Source: Lachnospiraceae bacterium (GTDB lineage Bacteria; Bacillota; Clostridia; Lachnospirales; Lachnospiraceae). From it: a stretch of DNA of 64,000 bases. Numbering within the stretch: the stretch's first letter is position 1; every line of letters begins with the position of its first letter. The notes beneath the pieces were generated by a model. The model ran no database searches, had not been told where the DNA came from, and saw nothing but the letters and a program-made list of their open reading frames with translations. Position numbers and translations under genes: made by a program. This document shows, piece by piece, positions 34,413 through 44,028 of the stretch. The stretch is taken from positions 1 through 64,000 of the forward strand of contig JAFTGN010000101.1 of NCBI GenBank assembly GCA_017457865.1, read 5' to 3'.

Positions 34413-35651
34413 TTACACCTTTCTAAATGCCAGACACGCGTTGTGACCGCCAAATCCCAGTGAATTGGACAATGCCAGATCAATGTCTGCCTTGACTGCC
34501 TGATTGGGTACACAGTTCAGATCACAAACCTCGTCCTGTTCATTCAGATGAATGGTAGGAGGGATCACCCCTTCCTGCAATGCCATCAGGCATGCCAGTG
34601 CTTCTACGGCACCTGCTGCGCCTAACATATGTCCGGTCATGGATTTGGTAGAGCTGACATAAGCCCGTCTGGCCGCTTCTTCTCCTAACGCCTTCTTGAT
34701 GGCCAATGTTTCCACCTGATCGTTCATCGGAGTTCCGGTACCGTGTGCATTGATGTATACCCTATCCTGGTGGGTATATCCTGCTTCTTTCATGGCCTCT
34801 TCCATAGCCCGGGCGCCGCCTCTTGCCTCCGGATGGGGAGCCGTCATATGATATGCATCACAGGTAGAACCATATCCGCATACCTCTCCGTAAATCTTAG
34901 CACCTCTTGCTTTGGCATGTTCATATTCTTCCAGAACCAGTGCCACTGCCCCTTCTCCAATGACAAATCCCCCTCTTCTCTTGTCGAAAGGCAGGGAAGC
35001 TGCATCCGGATCGGTGGAAGTGGACAACGCCTGCATATTCACAAATCCTGCCAGCGCAGTAGGAGTGATGGACGCTTCTGCCCCTCCTGTGATCACCGCA
35101 TCCGCATAACCGTGACGGATCATGCGCATGGCTTCTCCGATGGCATTGGAACCAGATGCACAGGCAGTGACCGCCGGCATGGCAGTGCCACGGCAGTCAT
35201 GCCGGATGGCGATCATTCCGGCTGCCATATTGGCGATCATCATGGGAACAAACAAAGGAGACACCCGGCGGGGACCCTTTTCCAATAATTTGCTATGTTC
35301 CCGTTCAAATGTGCCAATGCCGCCAATGCCGGTTCCAAACCATACGCCGAACCGTTCCGGTTCTACAGTTCCTTCTATTCCACTCTCTTCCACTGCCTGC
35401 TGGGCAGCTGCCACAGCAAACTGGGTGTAACGGTCAGTCCGCAACACATCATTGACTTCCAGATATTCCTTCGGATCAAATCCCTTCACTTCTGCCGCCA
35501 GTTTTGCCTTTTGTTTGTCCGTATCACACAGTGTAATGGGACCGATTCCGTTTTTTCCGGCTTTCATGCCTTCCCATGTATCCTGCACGTGATTACCCAA
35601 AGGGGTGATGGCACCCATTCCGGTGACTACAACTCTTCTATTTTCACTCAT
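34413..35651 (-). CDS. fabF: Beta-ketoacyl-ACP synthase II
   Basis: A 412-residue condensing enzyme that elongates acyl-ACP with malonyl-ACP. The Cys-His-His triad is intact: VTACASGSN, NAHGTGTPMND and KSMTGHMLGAAGAVE. The N-terminal VVVTGMGAITPLGN is typical. It is the only condensing enzyme in the operon: no fabH lies here or elsewhere in the window. Confidence 0.96.
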   Translation of the reverse strand: MSENRRVVVTGMGAITPLGNHVQDTWEGMKAGKNGIGPITLCDTDKQKAKLAAEVKGFDPKEYLEVNDVLRTDRYTQFAVAAAQQAVEESGIEGTVEPERFGVWFGTGIGGIGTFEREHSKLLEKGPRRVSPLFVPMMIANMAAGMIAIRHDCRGTAMPAVTACASGSNAIGEAMRMIRHGYADAVITGGAEASITPTALAGFVNMQALSTSTDPDAASLPFDKRRGGFVIGEGAVALVLEEYEHAKARGAKIYGEVCGYGSTCDAYHMTAPHPEARGGARAMEEAMKEAGYTHQDRVYINAHGTGTPMNDQVETLAIKKALGEEAARRAYVSSTKSMTGHMLGAAGAVEALACLMALQEGVIPPTIHLNEQDEVCDLNCVPNQAVKADIDLALSNSLGFGGHNACLAFRKV

Positions 35652-35666
35652 GATTTCCTGTTCTCC

Positions 35667-36395
35667 TTACATGGCGATGCCGCCGTCTACCCGCAGCACT
35701 TCACCTGTGATATAATCTGCAGATGCCAGAAACGCCACTGCTTCTGCCACTTCCCTGGGCGTACCCATCCGTCCAAGAGGCACCTGGGCCAGCAGCGGAT
35801 TGTCAGACTGATCCTGGGTCATATCCGTGGCAATAAACCCCGGGGCGATGGCATTACACCGGATCCCCTTTGGTGCCAGTTCTCTTGCCACTGACTTAGT
35901 CAGGCCGATGAGCCCGGCTTTGGATGCCGCATAATTGCACTGACCTGCATTGCCGATCAGACCGGAAACCGAGCTGATGTTGATGATACAGCCTTCCCGG
36001 TTTCTCAAAAACAACCCGGTACAGTGGCGGATCATATGAAACGCCCCCTTCAGATTGGTATCTAACACCGCATCAAAGTCTGCTTCCTTCATTCTGGCCA
36101 CCAGACCGTCTCTGGTAATGCCTGCATTGTTCACCAGAATGTGTACCGTACCGAAATCTGCCTTGATCTGGGCCACGGTCTGCTTGACAATTTCAAAGTC
36201 TGCCACATTACACAGATAAGCCTGGGCCTTCACACCATACACTTCCTGACATTTGCGGCAAACCTGCTCTGCGGCAGAAACATTGCCGCTGTAAATGACT
36301 GCTATGTCCGCACCTTTTGACGCCAGCTCATAAGCGATGGCTTCCCCGATTCCCCGGGAGCCACCGGTTACAATGGCCACTTTTCCCTTTAACAT
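35667..36395 (-). CDS. fabG: 3-oxoacyl-ACP reductase FabG
   Basis: A 242-residue short-chain dehydrogenase using NADPH. The cofactor loop is VTGGSRGIGEAIA, the NNAGITRDG segment is typical of FabG, and the catalytic Ser-Tyr-Lys are in NISSVSGLIGN and YAASKAG. The start overlaps the fabD stop by 7 nt. It reduces the product of FabF in each elongation round. Confidence 0.95.
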   Translation of the reverse strand: MLKGKVAIVTGGSRGIGEAIAYELASKGADIAVIYSGNVSAAEQVCRKCQEVYGVKAQAYLCNVADFEIVKQTVAQIKADFGTVHILVNNAGITRDGLVARMKEADFDAVLDTNLKGAFHMIRHCTGLFLRNREGCIINISSVSGLIGNAGQCNYAASKAGLIGLTKSVARELAPKGIRCNAIAPGFIATDMTQDQSDNPLLAQVPLGRMGTPREVAEAVAFLASADYITGEVLRVDGGIAM

Positions 36396-37330
36396 GTCTC
36401 TGCCTCCGTGGATTTGGTTGTGTCTGCATCATGAGATGCTTCCATCTGTTTCAAATATGCGGTCATGGTACAGGCAGACACAGCCGGATCGATCTTCTGG
36501 ATCATGCGGGTCAGCGTCTGGCCTGGTCCGATTTCAATAAACGTATCAATCCCCTCTGCGATCATGTTCCGGATGGTCAGTTCCCACTGTACCGGATTGC
36601 AGATCTGTTTCGACAGCAGTTCTACTTTGTTTTCTGTATAAGGTTCTGCTGTCAGATTGGAATACAGGGGAATGGTCTCCTGCTGCAGTGCTGCCTGTTT
36701 CAGTTCTTCGGCAAAAGCTTCTGCTGCTTTTTCCATAAACGGAGAATGAAATGCCCCTTTCACCTTCAGCGGAATGACTCTCCCCCCGGTCGCTCTCACA
36801 TCCCCGGAAAACTCCGGCATCCGGTCAGACAAACCTGACACAGTGACCTGTCCGGGACAATTGAAATTCACCGGATACAGATCCGAATACCGGCTGCAAA
36901 GCTCCTGCACCTGTTCTGATGAAAGTTTCACCACTGCTGCCATGGATGTATCAAATTGTTCTGCTGCCTGCTGCATCAGTTCCCCTCGTCTGCACACCAG
37001 CCGGAAACCGGTGGCCGGGTCCATGACACCGGCGATGGTGGCCGCCACCACTTCTCCCAAAGAAAAACCTGCCACTGCATCCGGATGGATGCCTTTGTGC
37101 AGCAGGATCGATGCCCCTGCCAGTTCCATGGCGAACAGGCAGGGCTGTGTATTGTTTGTTTTCTTTAATTCTTCCTCTGTGCCGGAAAAGCACTGTGCAG
37201 ATGTGCCCGGACGAATCTCGTCGCACAATGCATACACTGCTGCCGCTTCCGGGTACTGTCCGGCCAGTTCCTTTCCCATACCGGGATACTGGTCTCCCTG
37301 ACCGGCACATACAAATGCTATTTTACCCAT
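36389..37330 (-). CDS. fabD: Malonyl-CoA:ACP transacylase
   Basis: A 313-residue acyltransferase. The nucleophile serine is in AGFSLGEVVA and the catalytic histidine in GAFHSPFM. The N-terminal FVCAGQGDQYPGMG corresponds to the family motif (usually FxFPGQGSQ). The ATG at 37330 is chosen because GGAGG lies 7 nt before it and the fold begins there; the frame stays open further upstream inside fabK, but that part is not homologous. The gene overlaps the end of fabK by 13 nt. Confidence 0.94.
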   Translation of the reverse strand: MGKIAFVCAGQGDQYPGMGKELAGQYPEAAAVYALCDEIRPGTSAQCFSGTEEELKKTNNTQPCLFAMELAGASILLHKGIHPDAVAGFSLGEVVAATIAGVMDPATGFRLVCRRGELMQQAAEQFDTSMAAVVKLSSEQVQELCSRYSDLYPVNFNCPGQVTVSGLSDRMPEFSGDVRATGGRVIPLKVKGAFHSPFMEKAAEAFAEELKQAALQQETIPLYSNLTAEPYTENKVELLSKQICNPVQWELTIRNMIAEGIDTFIEIGPGQTLTRMIQKIDPAVSACTMTAYLKQMEASHDADTTKSTEAETC

Positions 37331-38262
37331 TTTGCTGCCTCCAGAAGGATCGGTTCTGCTTCCTCCATCACTTCTTTGATGATTTCCGCCGCCGGCTGTT
37401 CCTGTTTCACCATAGCGGCAATCTGTCCGGAAAGGAAACATCCCCTTTCGTTGTCTCCCTCCTGCACTGCCAGACGCAGTGCGCCTGTGGCAAATGCCTC
37501 TAATTCCTCATCCGGCATTCCACCATATTCTGCCTTGGCATATGCTCTGGCAAAAGGAGTCCGCAGACTGCGAACCGGATGTCCTAACCGTTTGCCGGTT
37601 ACCATGGTACACAAATCTGTAGCCTTTAAGATCTTTTCCCGGTAAGCCGGATGAATGGTACATTCACAGGCGCTCAAAAAACGGGTTCCCATCTGGACAC
37701 CCTGTGCCCCTAACATAAATGCTGCTGCCACCCCTCTGCCGTCTCCGATACCGCCTGCTGCCAATACCGGCAGGGTGGTAGCGTCGCAGATCTGTGGAAC
37801 CAATACCATGGTGGTCAATTCTCCCACATGACCACCGCTTTCGCCTCCCTCTGCGATCAGAGCATCTGCCCCTAACCGGGTCATCAGCTTTGCCAACGCC
37901 ACAGAGGCCACCACTGGAATCACTTTGATGCCGGCTTCCTTCCATGCTTTCATGTAATTGGCAGGATTTCCGGCTCCCGTGGTCACCACTTCTACTTTTT
38001 CTTCCACTACCAGTTTGGCAATGTCTTCTGCAAAGGGACTTTGCAGCATAATATTCACACCAATGGGATGCTTCGTCAGGGTTCTGGCAATCTCAATCTG
38101 TTCTTTCACATAAGAAGCAGGCGCATTGCCTGCTCCGATGATACCCAGACCGCCGCCTTCTGATACTGCTGCTGCCAGTCTGCCGTCCGCGATCCATGCC
38201 ATCCCCCCCTGAAATACCGGGTAGGTGATGCCAAGCAGTTCACAAATTTCTGAACGTATCAT
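37318..38262 (-). CDS. fabK: Enoyl-ACP reductase II (FabK, flavoprotein)
   Basis: A 314-residue FMN-dependent enoyl-ACP reductase with a TIM-barrel fold of the nitronate-monooxygenase superfamily. Supporting motifs are PVFQGGMAWIADGRLAAAVSEGG (two adjoining pieces), GVNIMLQSPF, VVTTGAGNP, AEGGESGGHVGE and the FMN phosphate site PVLAAGGIGDGRGVAAAF. FabK-type reductases replace FabI in many Streptococcus and Clostridia and are not inhibited by triclosan. Its place between acpP and fabD confirms the role over a nitronate monooxygenase. The start overlaps the acpP stop as ATGA. Confidence 0.94.
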   Translation of the reverse strand: MIRSEICELLGITYPVFQGGMAWIADGRLAAAVSEGGGLGIIGAGNAPASYVKEQIEIARTLTKHPIGVNIMLQSPFAEDIAKLVVEEKVEVVTTGAGNPANYMKAWKEAGIKVIPVVASVALAKLMTRLGADALIAEGGESGGHVGELTTMVLVPQICDATTLPVLAAGGIGDGRGVAAAFMLGAQGVQMGTRFLSACECTIHPAYREKILKATDLCTMVTGKRLGHPVRSLRTPFARAYAKAEYGGMPDEELEAFATGALRLAVQEGDNERGCFLSGQIAAMVKQEQPAAEIIKEVMEEAEPILLEAAKWVK

Positions 38263-38489
38263 GATGCCTGCTCCTGCTTGCTCTGGATAAACTTGTCCAG
38301 ATCATCGATGGTTTCTACCTTCTGATCCAGCTCGATCTCAATGCCGATCTCGTCTTCCAGACTCATCAGCAATTCTACTGTATCCAGAGAATCAATTCCC
38401 AGCTCAGAGAACTTGCTCTCCGGCTTTACCTCTGCCACATCACAACCAGTACGTTCCGCAACAATCCGTGCAATAGACTCAAAATACAT
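38259..38489 (-). CDS. acpP: Acyl carrier protein
   Basis: A 76-residue acidic helical protein. The phosphopantetheine serine is in LGIDSLDTVELLM, near residue 36. It is the first gene of the fatty acid synthesis operon. A GAGG site precedes the ATG. Its product is the carrier for all operon enzymes. Confidence 0.96.
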   Translation of the reverse strand: MYFESIARIVAERTGCDVAEVKPESKFSELGIDSLDTVELLMSLEDEIGIEIELDQKVETIDDLDKFIQSKQEQAS

Positions 38490-38545
38490 ATTGAATACCT
38501 CACTTTTTCTCTCTATCTCAGCATATGACGCTGTTGATCGGATTT

Positions 38546-38551
38546 ATTATA
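38546..38551 (-). promoter_or_regulatory. -10 of the fatty acid synthesis operon
   Basis: TATAAT on the minus strand, about 57 nt before acpP. No good -35 stands at 17 nt, suggesting help from an activator or a repressor-controlled weak promoter. I found no convincing FapR or FabT site. Confidence 0.55.
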
Positions 38552-38606
38552 CAAAGGGTGAGTTCCGAACAGATTCCTTCTGCGTTCCTTTTCCGTTCCA
38601 AAACAC

Positions 38607-38684
38607 AAAAAAAGAGGAAACTGTCATACCGCTTCCTGCTCTCATCCTTCTGACTGGAAAGTCGATCTGTCGTTCCTCTTTTTT
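38607..38684 (-). terminator. Possible terminator after hemZ, large loop
   Basis: AAAAAAGAGGAA and TTCCTCTTTTTT form a 12-bp stem (38673-38684 with 38608-38619) flanking about 53 nt, with a U-run on the minus strand. The loop is long for a simple terminator. Confidence 0.5.
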
Positions 38685-38707
38685 ATCTCTATTTTACAGA
38701 CAACTGC

Positions 38708-40267
38708 CTACACATCCGCAAACAGTTTCTTCTTCCGCTCGATCATCTCCTCTATTCTGTCCATATAGTTATGAATATCCTTTACATTTTCACACCGCTC
38801 GATCCGGTCTCCAAACACCGCTTTGGTGGTGGCACCGGCTCCCAATGCCACGATGGTCTGCTTTTCCTCCATAATCAGGATGTTGTAAATCCCTGCCTTG
38901 CCCGGCTTGGCATAGCCTACATTTTCCAGATTGCCGGACATATTCTTCTGCCGGTACAGATAGTAAGGTTCCAATCCCAGCATGCGGGCATAACGCTCTG
39001 CCACAGCCATCATCTCATCGGAGTTCTCCATGTGATACTGGCTGTAATCTGCTTTGGCAGTATTCAATCTGGCGGCCCGCTTCACTGCCAGAGAATGGAC
39101 AGTGATGTTATCCGGTGCCAGCTCTGCAAGGGCCTGCATGGTATGTTCCACATCTTCCACTGTTTCATCCGGCAGTCCTAAGATGATATCCATATTGATG
39201 TTGTCAAGTCCTGCTTCTCTGGCCATCTGATACACCTGGCGGATCTGTGCTACGGTATGCTGTCTGCCGATGATCTTCAATGTCTCATCTTTCATGGTCT
39301 GGGGATTGATGGAGATCCGGCTGATGCCCTGCCGCTTGATTACTTCTAACTTTTCTCTTGTAATACTGTCTGGTCTGCCTGCCTCTACCGTAAACTCCTG
39401 TAACCAGGTCAGATCAAAACTTTCCTTTACCTTCACGATCAAACGTTCTAACTGGTCCGCTTCCAGCGTGGTGGGCGTTCCGCCGCCGAAATAAATGGTG
39501 TTTAATTTTTTGTCTGCAAACGCCTCTGCCACATAGTCGATCTCCCGGAATACACAATCCAGATAGGCATCTACCTGACTGCGCCATTTACCGATGGGAT
39601 AGGAAGTAAAAGAGCAGTACAGGCAGGTGGTGGGGCAAAAGGGAATGCCGATATACAGGCTGTATCCGTTCTGATAATCAATATCTTTCAAAATCTCCAT
39701 TTCCCTGTGGGCAATTTCCAGACTGAGAACCGCCTTCTCCTCACTGCAAAAATATGCTTCTCTGTAGTGGGTCAGAATGTCTTCGTCTGATGCCCCCTGC
39801 TCTGCCATGGTCATGGCGATCTTCGTGGGACGGATCCCGGTCAGACTGCCCCAGGGCAGGGTATGACCGGTCAGGTCGCACAACAGGGTATAGACTGCCC
39901 GTTTCACCACATTTTTGCCTTCTTTGTGATGCTGTAAAGAAAAATCCGGTGTCCTTTTCTGACAGATTACCTGCATCTGTTGACTACTGGTAGTTTCCTC
40001 CGTAAAAGATTCCAAATCCGAAGCATGCTTCTCCTTTCTTTCGGAATGCGCGTATGCTTCTTTATCTTCCCAAAAATCAGACCGTTCTCTCCATGTTACC
40101 TCTGCCCCTGTTTTTGTATAAAAAACAGACAGACAGGCAGATAACTCCTCCTGTCCATCCTTCTCCCCGCCGACGAATGCCTTTAACGGTACTCCCGGAA
40201 AAAAGGACATCAGCAGGGGACGAATATCCTGTTCATAATAAGGTTGATTCAACTCAATTCCAATCAT
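38708..40267 (-). CDS. hemZ: Coproporphyrinogen dehydrogenase HemZ (radical SAM)
   Basis: A 519-residue radical SAM protein of the HemN/HemZ group. The iron-sulphur motif is GIPFCPTTCLYCSF (Cx3Cx2C), followed by TIYFGGGTPTTLE. The N-terminal extension of about 170 residues is typical of HemZ of Firmicutes. Members convert coproporphyrinogen III in anaerobic haem synthesis, but proteins of this group also include HemW-like haem chaperones, so the activity is not certain. It is the last gene of the recJ-apt-relA block, an order common in Clostridia. Confidence 0.85.
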   Translation of the reverse strand: MIGIELNQPYYEQDIRPLLMSFFPGVPLKAFVGGEKDGQEELSACLSVFYTKTGAEVTWRERSDFWEDKEAYAHSERKEKHASDLESFTEETTSSQQMQVICQKRTPDFSLQHHKEGKNVVKRAVYTLLCDLTGHTLPWGSLTGIRPTKIAMTMAEQGASDEDILTHYREAYFCSEEKAVLSLEIAHREMEILKDIDYQNGYSLYIGIPFCPTTCLYCSFTSYPIGKWRSQVDAYLDCVFREIDYVAEAFADKKLNTIYFGGGTPTTLEADQLERLIVKVKESFDLTWLQEFTVEAGRPDSITREKLEVIKRQGISRISINPQTMKDETLKIIGRQHTVAQIRQVYQMAREAGLDNINMDIILGLPDETVEDVEHTMQALAELAPDNITVHSLAVKRAARLNTAKADYSQYHMENSDEMMAVAERYARMLGLEPYYLYRQKNMSGNLENVGYAKPGKAGIYNILIMEEKQTIVALGAGATTKAVFGDRIERCENVKDIHNYMDRIEEMIERKKKLFADV

Positions 40268-40369
40268 ATCTACCGTTTCCTTATCTCACGTTGTTTGAAA
40301 CCATCACGCTTTTCCATATGTTCTCAAACATTGCCGTATGTGTTTCATCAGGATTTTTATCACACCCCG

Positions 40370-41014
40370 TTACTTGCAGTAGGGCACCACCGGATTGTAC
40401 TGCTTCTCATAACGGATGGTGGTCGGTTCGTTGTGTCCCGGATAAACCTTTGTCTCCTCCGGCAGCACAAACAACCGGTTCCGAATGGAAAGAATCAGAC
40501 TTCTTGTGCTGGATGTGGGAAAATCAGTCCGCCCTACAGACTGACAAAACAGGGTATCCCCTGACAGCAATACCCCCTCTTCTGCAATGTAGTAACAGCA
40601 GCTTCCTATGGTATGCCCTGGTGTGGCAATCACCTGAATGTCGAATCCAGCCAATTCCAGATGTTCCTGATCTCTCACCCAGTGATCTGCCTGCATACTA
40701 TAAGAGATGCCTGCAAATCCATAAGATAGATTGGCTTCCGGGTCTGCCATCAACTCTGCCTCTGTCTCATAGGCATAAACCGGTATCTGATAGGCAGTGC
40801 TGACCTGCTTTGCCGCCATCATATGGTCGAAATGTCCATGAGTCAGAAGCACTGCCACAGGATTGATGCCAAGCCGTTCCACTTCTTCCGCAATCCGGCC
40901 TGCCTGATCTGCCGGATCTACAATCAGTGCCTGCCTGGTTTCCTGATGCCAGACCAGATAACAGTTGGTGGCAAGAGGACCTAACACCAGTGATTTTATT
41001 TTACAATGTTCCAT
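40370..41014 (-). CDS. Metallo-beta-lactamase fold hydrolase
   Basis: A 214-residue protein of the glyoxalase II-like group. Metal ligands: LLTHGHFDHM, the histidine in VIATPGHTIGS, the aspartate in LLSGDTLF and the late histidine in VYPGHNEPTTI. It is shorter than true glyoxalase II, lacking the C-terminal helical domain, and resembles YcbL/YqgX. The gene lies between relA and hemZ as in many Clostridia. The substrate is unknown, probably a thioester. AAGGAG precedes the ATG. Confidence 0.87.
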   Translation of the reverse strand: MEHCKIKSLVLGPLATNCYLVWHQETRQALIVDPADQAGRIAEEVERLGINPVAVLLTHGHFDHMMAAKQVSTAYQIPVYAYETEAELMADPEANLSYGFAGISYSMQADHWVRDQEHLELAGFDIQVIATPGHTIGSCCYYIAEEGVLLSGDTLFCQSVGRTDFPTSSTRSLILSIRNRLFVLPEETKVYPGHNEPTTIRYEKQYNPVVPYCK

Positions 41015-41078
41015 AGCACTCCTTCATTTTAAAGAATTTACAGACCAAGCCATAACGCATATGATTCACTCATATCCA

Positions 41079-43391
41079 TCAACGTCCAATACTCCGCTCA
41101 ATGTCAATAATTCCCTTGATACTTCGCAATTGATTCATGATTCTGCCCAGCTCGTTCGTACCACGAATTTCAAAACTGACCACTACCTTGGAAATATTAT
41201 TTTTCGTCACACGGCAATCTCCCCAATTGGTGATATTCACCTTCTGTTCATCAAACATACGGGTAATGTCTGCCAGCAAGCCATGGCGGTCTTCTGCATA
41301 AATATTGATTTCTACTTCAAACCGGGTATCTTCTCCCAATAGCGTCTCATCCCAAGATGCATCGATCAGACGATACCGTTCTGTTTCGCTGAGATTGATG
41401 ATATTCACACAATCGGTTCGATGCACGGTAATGCCTCTGCCTCTGGTGATGAATCCCACGATCTCATCTCCCGGTACCGGAGAACAGCACTTGGAAAAAT
41501 GCACTGCCACATCTCTCGTTCCATGCACCACGATACCGCCCTTGTTGTGACGCTTGGAATTCTGTGGCGTCTTTTTGATGCTGTCCAATACATCCTGATC
41601 AGACATGGGCACTTTATTTTTCTTTTTGTACTCGTCATACAGACGATTCACGACCTGTCCTTCTTTCAGACCGCCGTGTCCCACTGTAGCCAGCAGCGTT
41701 TCCCAGTTCTGGAACCCAAACTTGCTCAGTGCTGCCTTTTGATATTCCGGCTTATTGATCTCCAGATAATCAATGGATTTTGTCTTACAGTACGTCTGCA
41801 GCAGTTCTCTCCCTTTGGACACATTGGTTTCTTTGTCCTGGGCCTTGAACCATTGGTTGATCTTAGACTTGGCCTGACTGCTCTTGGCTATGCTCAGCCA
41901 GTTGGCTTTTGGGGTTACATTCTGGGAAGTGATGATCTCCACCCAGTCTCCGTTTTTTAATACATAATCAAATGGTACTACTTTTCCGTTGACCTTGGCT
42001 GTGGCCATCCGGTTTCCTACTGCCGAGTGAATGCTGTAAGCAAAATCCAGCGGGGTAGAACCTGCCACCAGATCTTTCAGATCCCCTGCCGGTGTAAAAC
42101 AGTATACCCGATCTGAAAACAGATTCAGGTCACTTTTGATCATGGACATGAATTCTTCATTGCTGGAATTCTGCTGCCATTCCAAAATCTCCCGCAGCCA
42201 GCTTAACTTCTTCTCTTCTTCTTTCTGATCCACTGCACCGGATCCCTTTTCCTTGTACTTCCAGTGGGCTGCAATACCATACTCTGCAATCTGGTGCATC
42301 TCCTCTGTACGGATCTGAATCTCAAACAGTCTTCCATGCCCCATCAGTGTAGTATGAAGAGACTGGTAATGATTCGGCTTTGGCATGCTGATATAGTCTT
42401 TGAACCGTCCCGGCAAAGGCTTGTACATATCATGGATCACACCCAGCGCTGAATAACAATCATTCTTTTTCTTCACGATGATCCGCACTGCAAAAATATC
42501 ATAGATCTGATCCAGTGTCTTGTTCTGCTTGAGCATCTTTTTGTAAATACTGAAGAAATGTTTCACACGACCTTTTACAGAGACAATTTCCAGTCCCTCT
42601 TCTTTCATGGCAGCTTCCACTTCCGCAATGATCGTATTGATAAACTGCTGTCTCTCTTCTCTGGTATCTTCTAACTGTGTCTCCAAAGATTGGTATACAT
42701 CCGGATACAGATACTGCAGTGCACGGTCATCTAACTCCGTCTTGATTTTAGAAATACCTAGGCGGGCTGCAATAGGAGAGAAGATATCGATGGTTTCTCT
42801 GGATTTTTCAATCTGTTTCTCCGGAGACTGGTACTGCATGGTCCGCATATTGTGCAGACGGTCTGCCAGCTTGATCAAGATGACACGAATATCCTGTGCC
42901 ATAGCCATAAACAGTTTGCGCAGGTTTTCCGCCTGCATCTCTGACTTAGCGTCCTCTTTGGACACTTCGCCTCTATCCCATTTTACCTTGGTCAGCTTGG
43001 TGACCCCATCTACCAACAGTGCAATTTCCGGACTGAACTCCTGCTCCAATTCCTCTAATGTCATAGTGGTATCTTCCACCACATCATGCAGCAATCCGGC
43101 AACGATGGTTTCCTTGTCCAGCTGCAGTTCTGCTAGTATGATGGCCACGCAGATCGGATGAATGATATACGGTTCTCCTGATTTCCGCTTCTGGTCTTTG
43201 TGTGCTTCCTTTGCAATACTGTACGCCTTGCGCACCATACTCAGATCATCAGACGGATGATACTTGAGGATTGTTTGTTCTAGAGTCTGATACAAATCGT
43301 CAGGCTCTGTAAAATCCGGCGGCATCTGAATTGTTGCATCCGGTCGTTCCAGTTTTAAAAATTGCTGCATCCCATTTCCTTCATCAGCCAT
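41079..43391 (-). CDS. relA: Bifunctional (p)ppGpp synthetase/hydrolase RelA/SpoT
   Basis: A stringent response enzyme of 770 residues from the chosen start. Order of domains: hydrolase HD domain (HDVVEDTTMTLEEL; about 60-215), synthetase (about 255-365, with YQSLHTTLMG), TGS (about 415-475, VYCFTPAGDLKDL) and a C-terminal ACT domain (about 695-770, IYAEDRHGLLADI). The zinc-finger-like region holds FSKCCSPVPGD. Since both catalytic halves look intact, it is the Rel type that makes and degrades the alarmone. The ATG at 43391 follows GGGGTGA; a GTG nine nt earlier and an ATG 21 nt later are alternatives. Confidence 0.95.
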   Translation of the reverse strand: MADEGNGMQQFLKLERPDATIQMPPDFTEPDDLYQTLEQTILKYHPSDDLSMVRKAYSIAKEAHKDQKRKSGEPYIIHPICVAIILAELQLDKETIVAGLLHDVVEDTTMTLEELEQEFSPEIALLVDGVTKLTKVKWDRGEVSKEDAKSEMQAENLRKLFMAMAQDIRVILIKLADRLHNMRTMQYQSPEKQIEKSRETIDIFSPIAARLGISKIKTELDDRALQYLYPDVYQSLETQLEDTREERQQFINTIIAEVEAAMKEEGLEIVSVKGRVKHFFSIYKKMLKQNKTLDQIYDIFAVRIIVKKKNDCYSALGVIHDMYKPLPGRFKDYISMPKPNHYQSLHTTLMGHGRLFEIQIRTEEMHQIAEYGIAAHWKYKEKGSGAVDQKEEEKKLSWLREILEWQQNSSNEEFMSMIKSDLNLFSDRVYCFTPAGDLKDLVAGSTPLDFAYSIHSAVGNRMATAKVNGKVVPFDYVLKNGDWVEIITSQNVTPKANWLSIAKSSQAKSKINQWFKAQDKETNVSKGRELLQTYCKTKSIDYLEINKPEYQKAALSKFGFQNWETLLATVGHGGLKEGQVVNRLYDEYKKKNKVPMSDQDVLDSIKKTPQNSKRHNKGGIVVHGTRDVAVHFSKCCSPVPGDEIVGFITRGRGITVHRTDCVNIINLSETERYRLIDASWDETLLGEDTRFEVEINIYAEDRHGLLADITRMFDEQKVNITNWGDCRVTKNNISKVVVSFEIRGTNELGRIMNQLRSIKGIIDIERSIGR

Positions 43392-43418
43392 ATCGCTCAC
43401 CCCATTCTGCTTTGTGCT

Positions 43419-43943
43419 TTATTTGCCTTCGTAAGTAATGACAGAAGATACCGGATATCCTTCCAGACGTTTTCTGCCTTCCAATCCTGCCAGTTCCATC
43501 AGGAAACAAATGTGTACCACTTCCCCACCTAAGGATTCTACCATTTTGATGATCGCCTCAATGGTACCGCCTGTGGCAATCAGATCATCAATGATGACCA
43601 CTTTCTGTCCCGGTTTGATGGCATCTTTGTGCATTTCCAGTGTGGCACTGCCATATTCCAGTTCATAGGTCATTTCAATGGTTTCACAGGGCAGCTTGCC
43701 CTTCTTTCGAACCGGTACAAATGCCTTTTTTCTCTCATACGCCACAGGCATCCCAAAAATAAATCCTCTGGATTCCGGTCCCACTACTACATCGAACTCC
43801 ACTCCTTCCAGAGCCTTTAAAATGCCCTGAATAGACAACTGCAATCCATCCGGGTCCTGTAACACGCTGGTCACATCCCGGAAAATAATACCCGGTTCCG
43901 GAAAATCCGGAATGCTTCTCACATAGTCCTCCACGTTTTTCAT
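43419..43943 (-). CDS. apt: Adenine phosphoribosyltransferase
   Basis: A 174-residue purine salvage enzyme making AMP from adenine and PRPP. The PRPP loop is VVIIDDLIATGGTIEA; the N-terminal FPEPGIIFRDVTSVLQD and the ESRGFIFG segment are typical of Apt. It is followed closely by relA, a conserved pairing in Firmicutes. GAGG precedes the ATG at 8 nt. Confidence 0.95.
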   Translation of the reverse strand: MKNVEDYVRSIPDFPEPGIIFRDVTSVLQDPDGLQLSIQGILKALEGVEFDVVVGPESRGFIFGMPVAYERKKAFVPVRKKGKLPCETIEMTYELEYGSATLEMHKDAIKPGQKVVIIDDLIATGGTIEAIIKMVESLGGEVVHICFLMELAGLEGRKRLEGYPVSSVITYEGK

Positions 43944-44028
43944 ATGTCATTCCTCACTTTCTTTTATCCATAGGCAGCTGTCATGTCATAGGCGCATGCC
44001 AGCACTTGATTGTTTACAGTATAGCATC

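Noticed and set aside
34743..35288. 181-codon plus-strand open frame opposite fabF
   Set aside because: It is antisense to a fully recognisable fabF, lacks a family match and has no convincing ribosome site.
38490..38606. FapR or FabT operator upstream of acpP
   Set aside because: I looked for the known palindromes on both strands and saw none; only a -10 could be supported.
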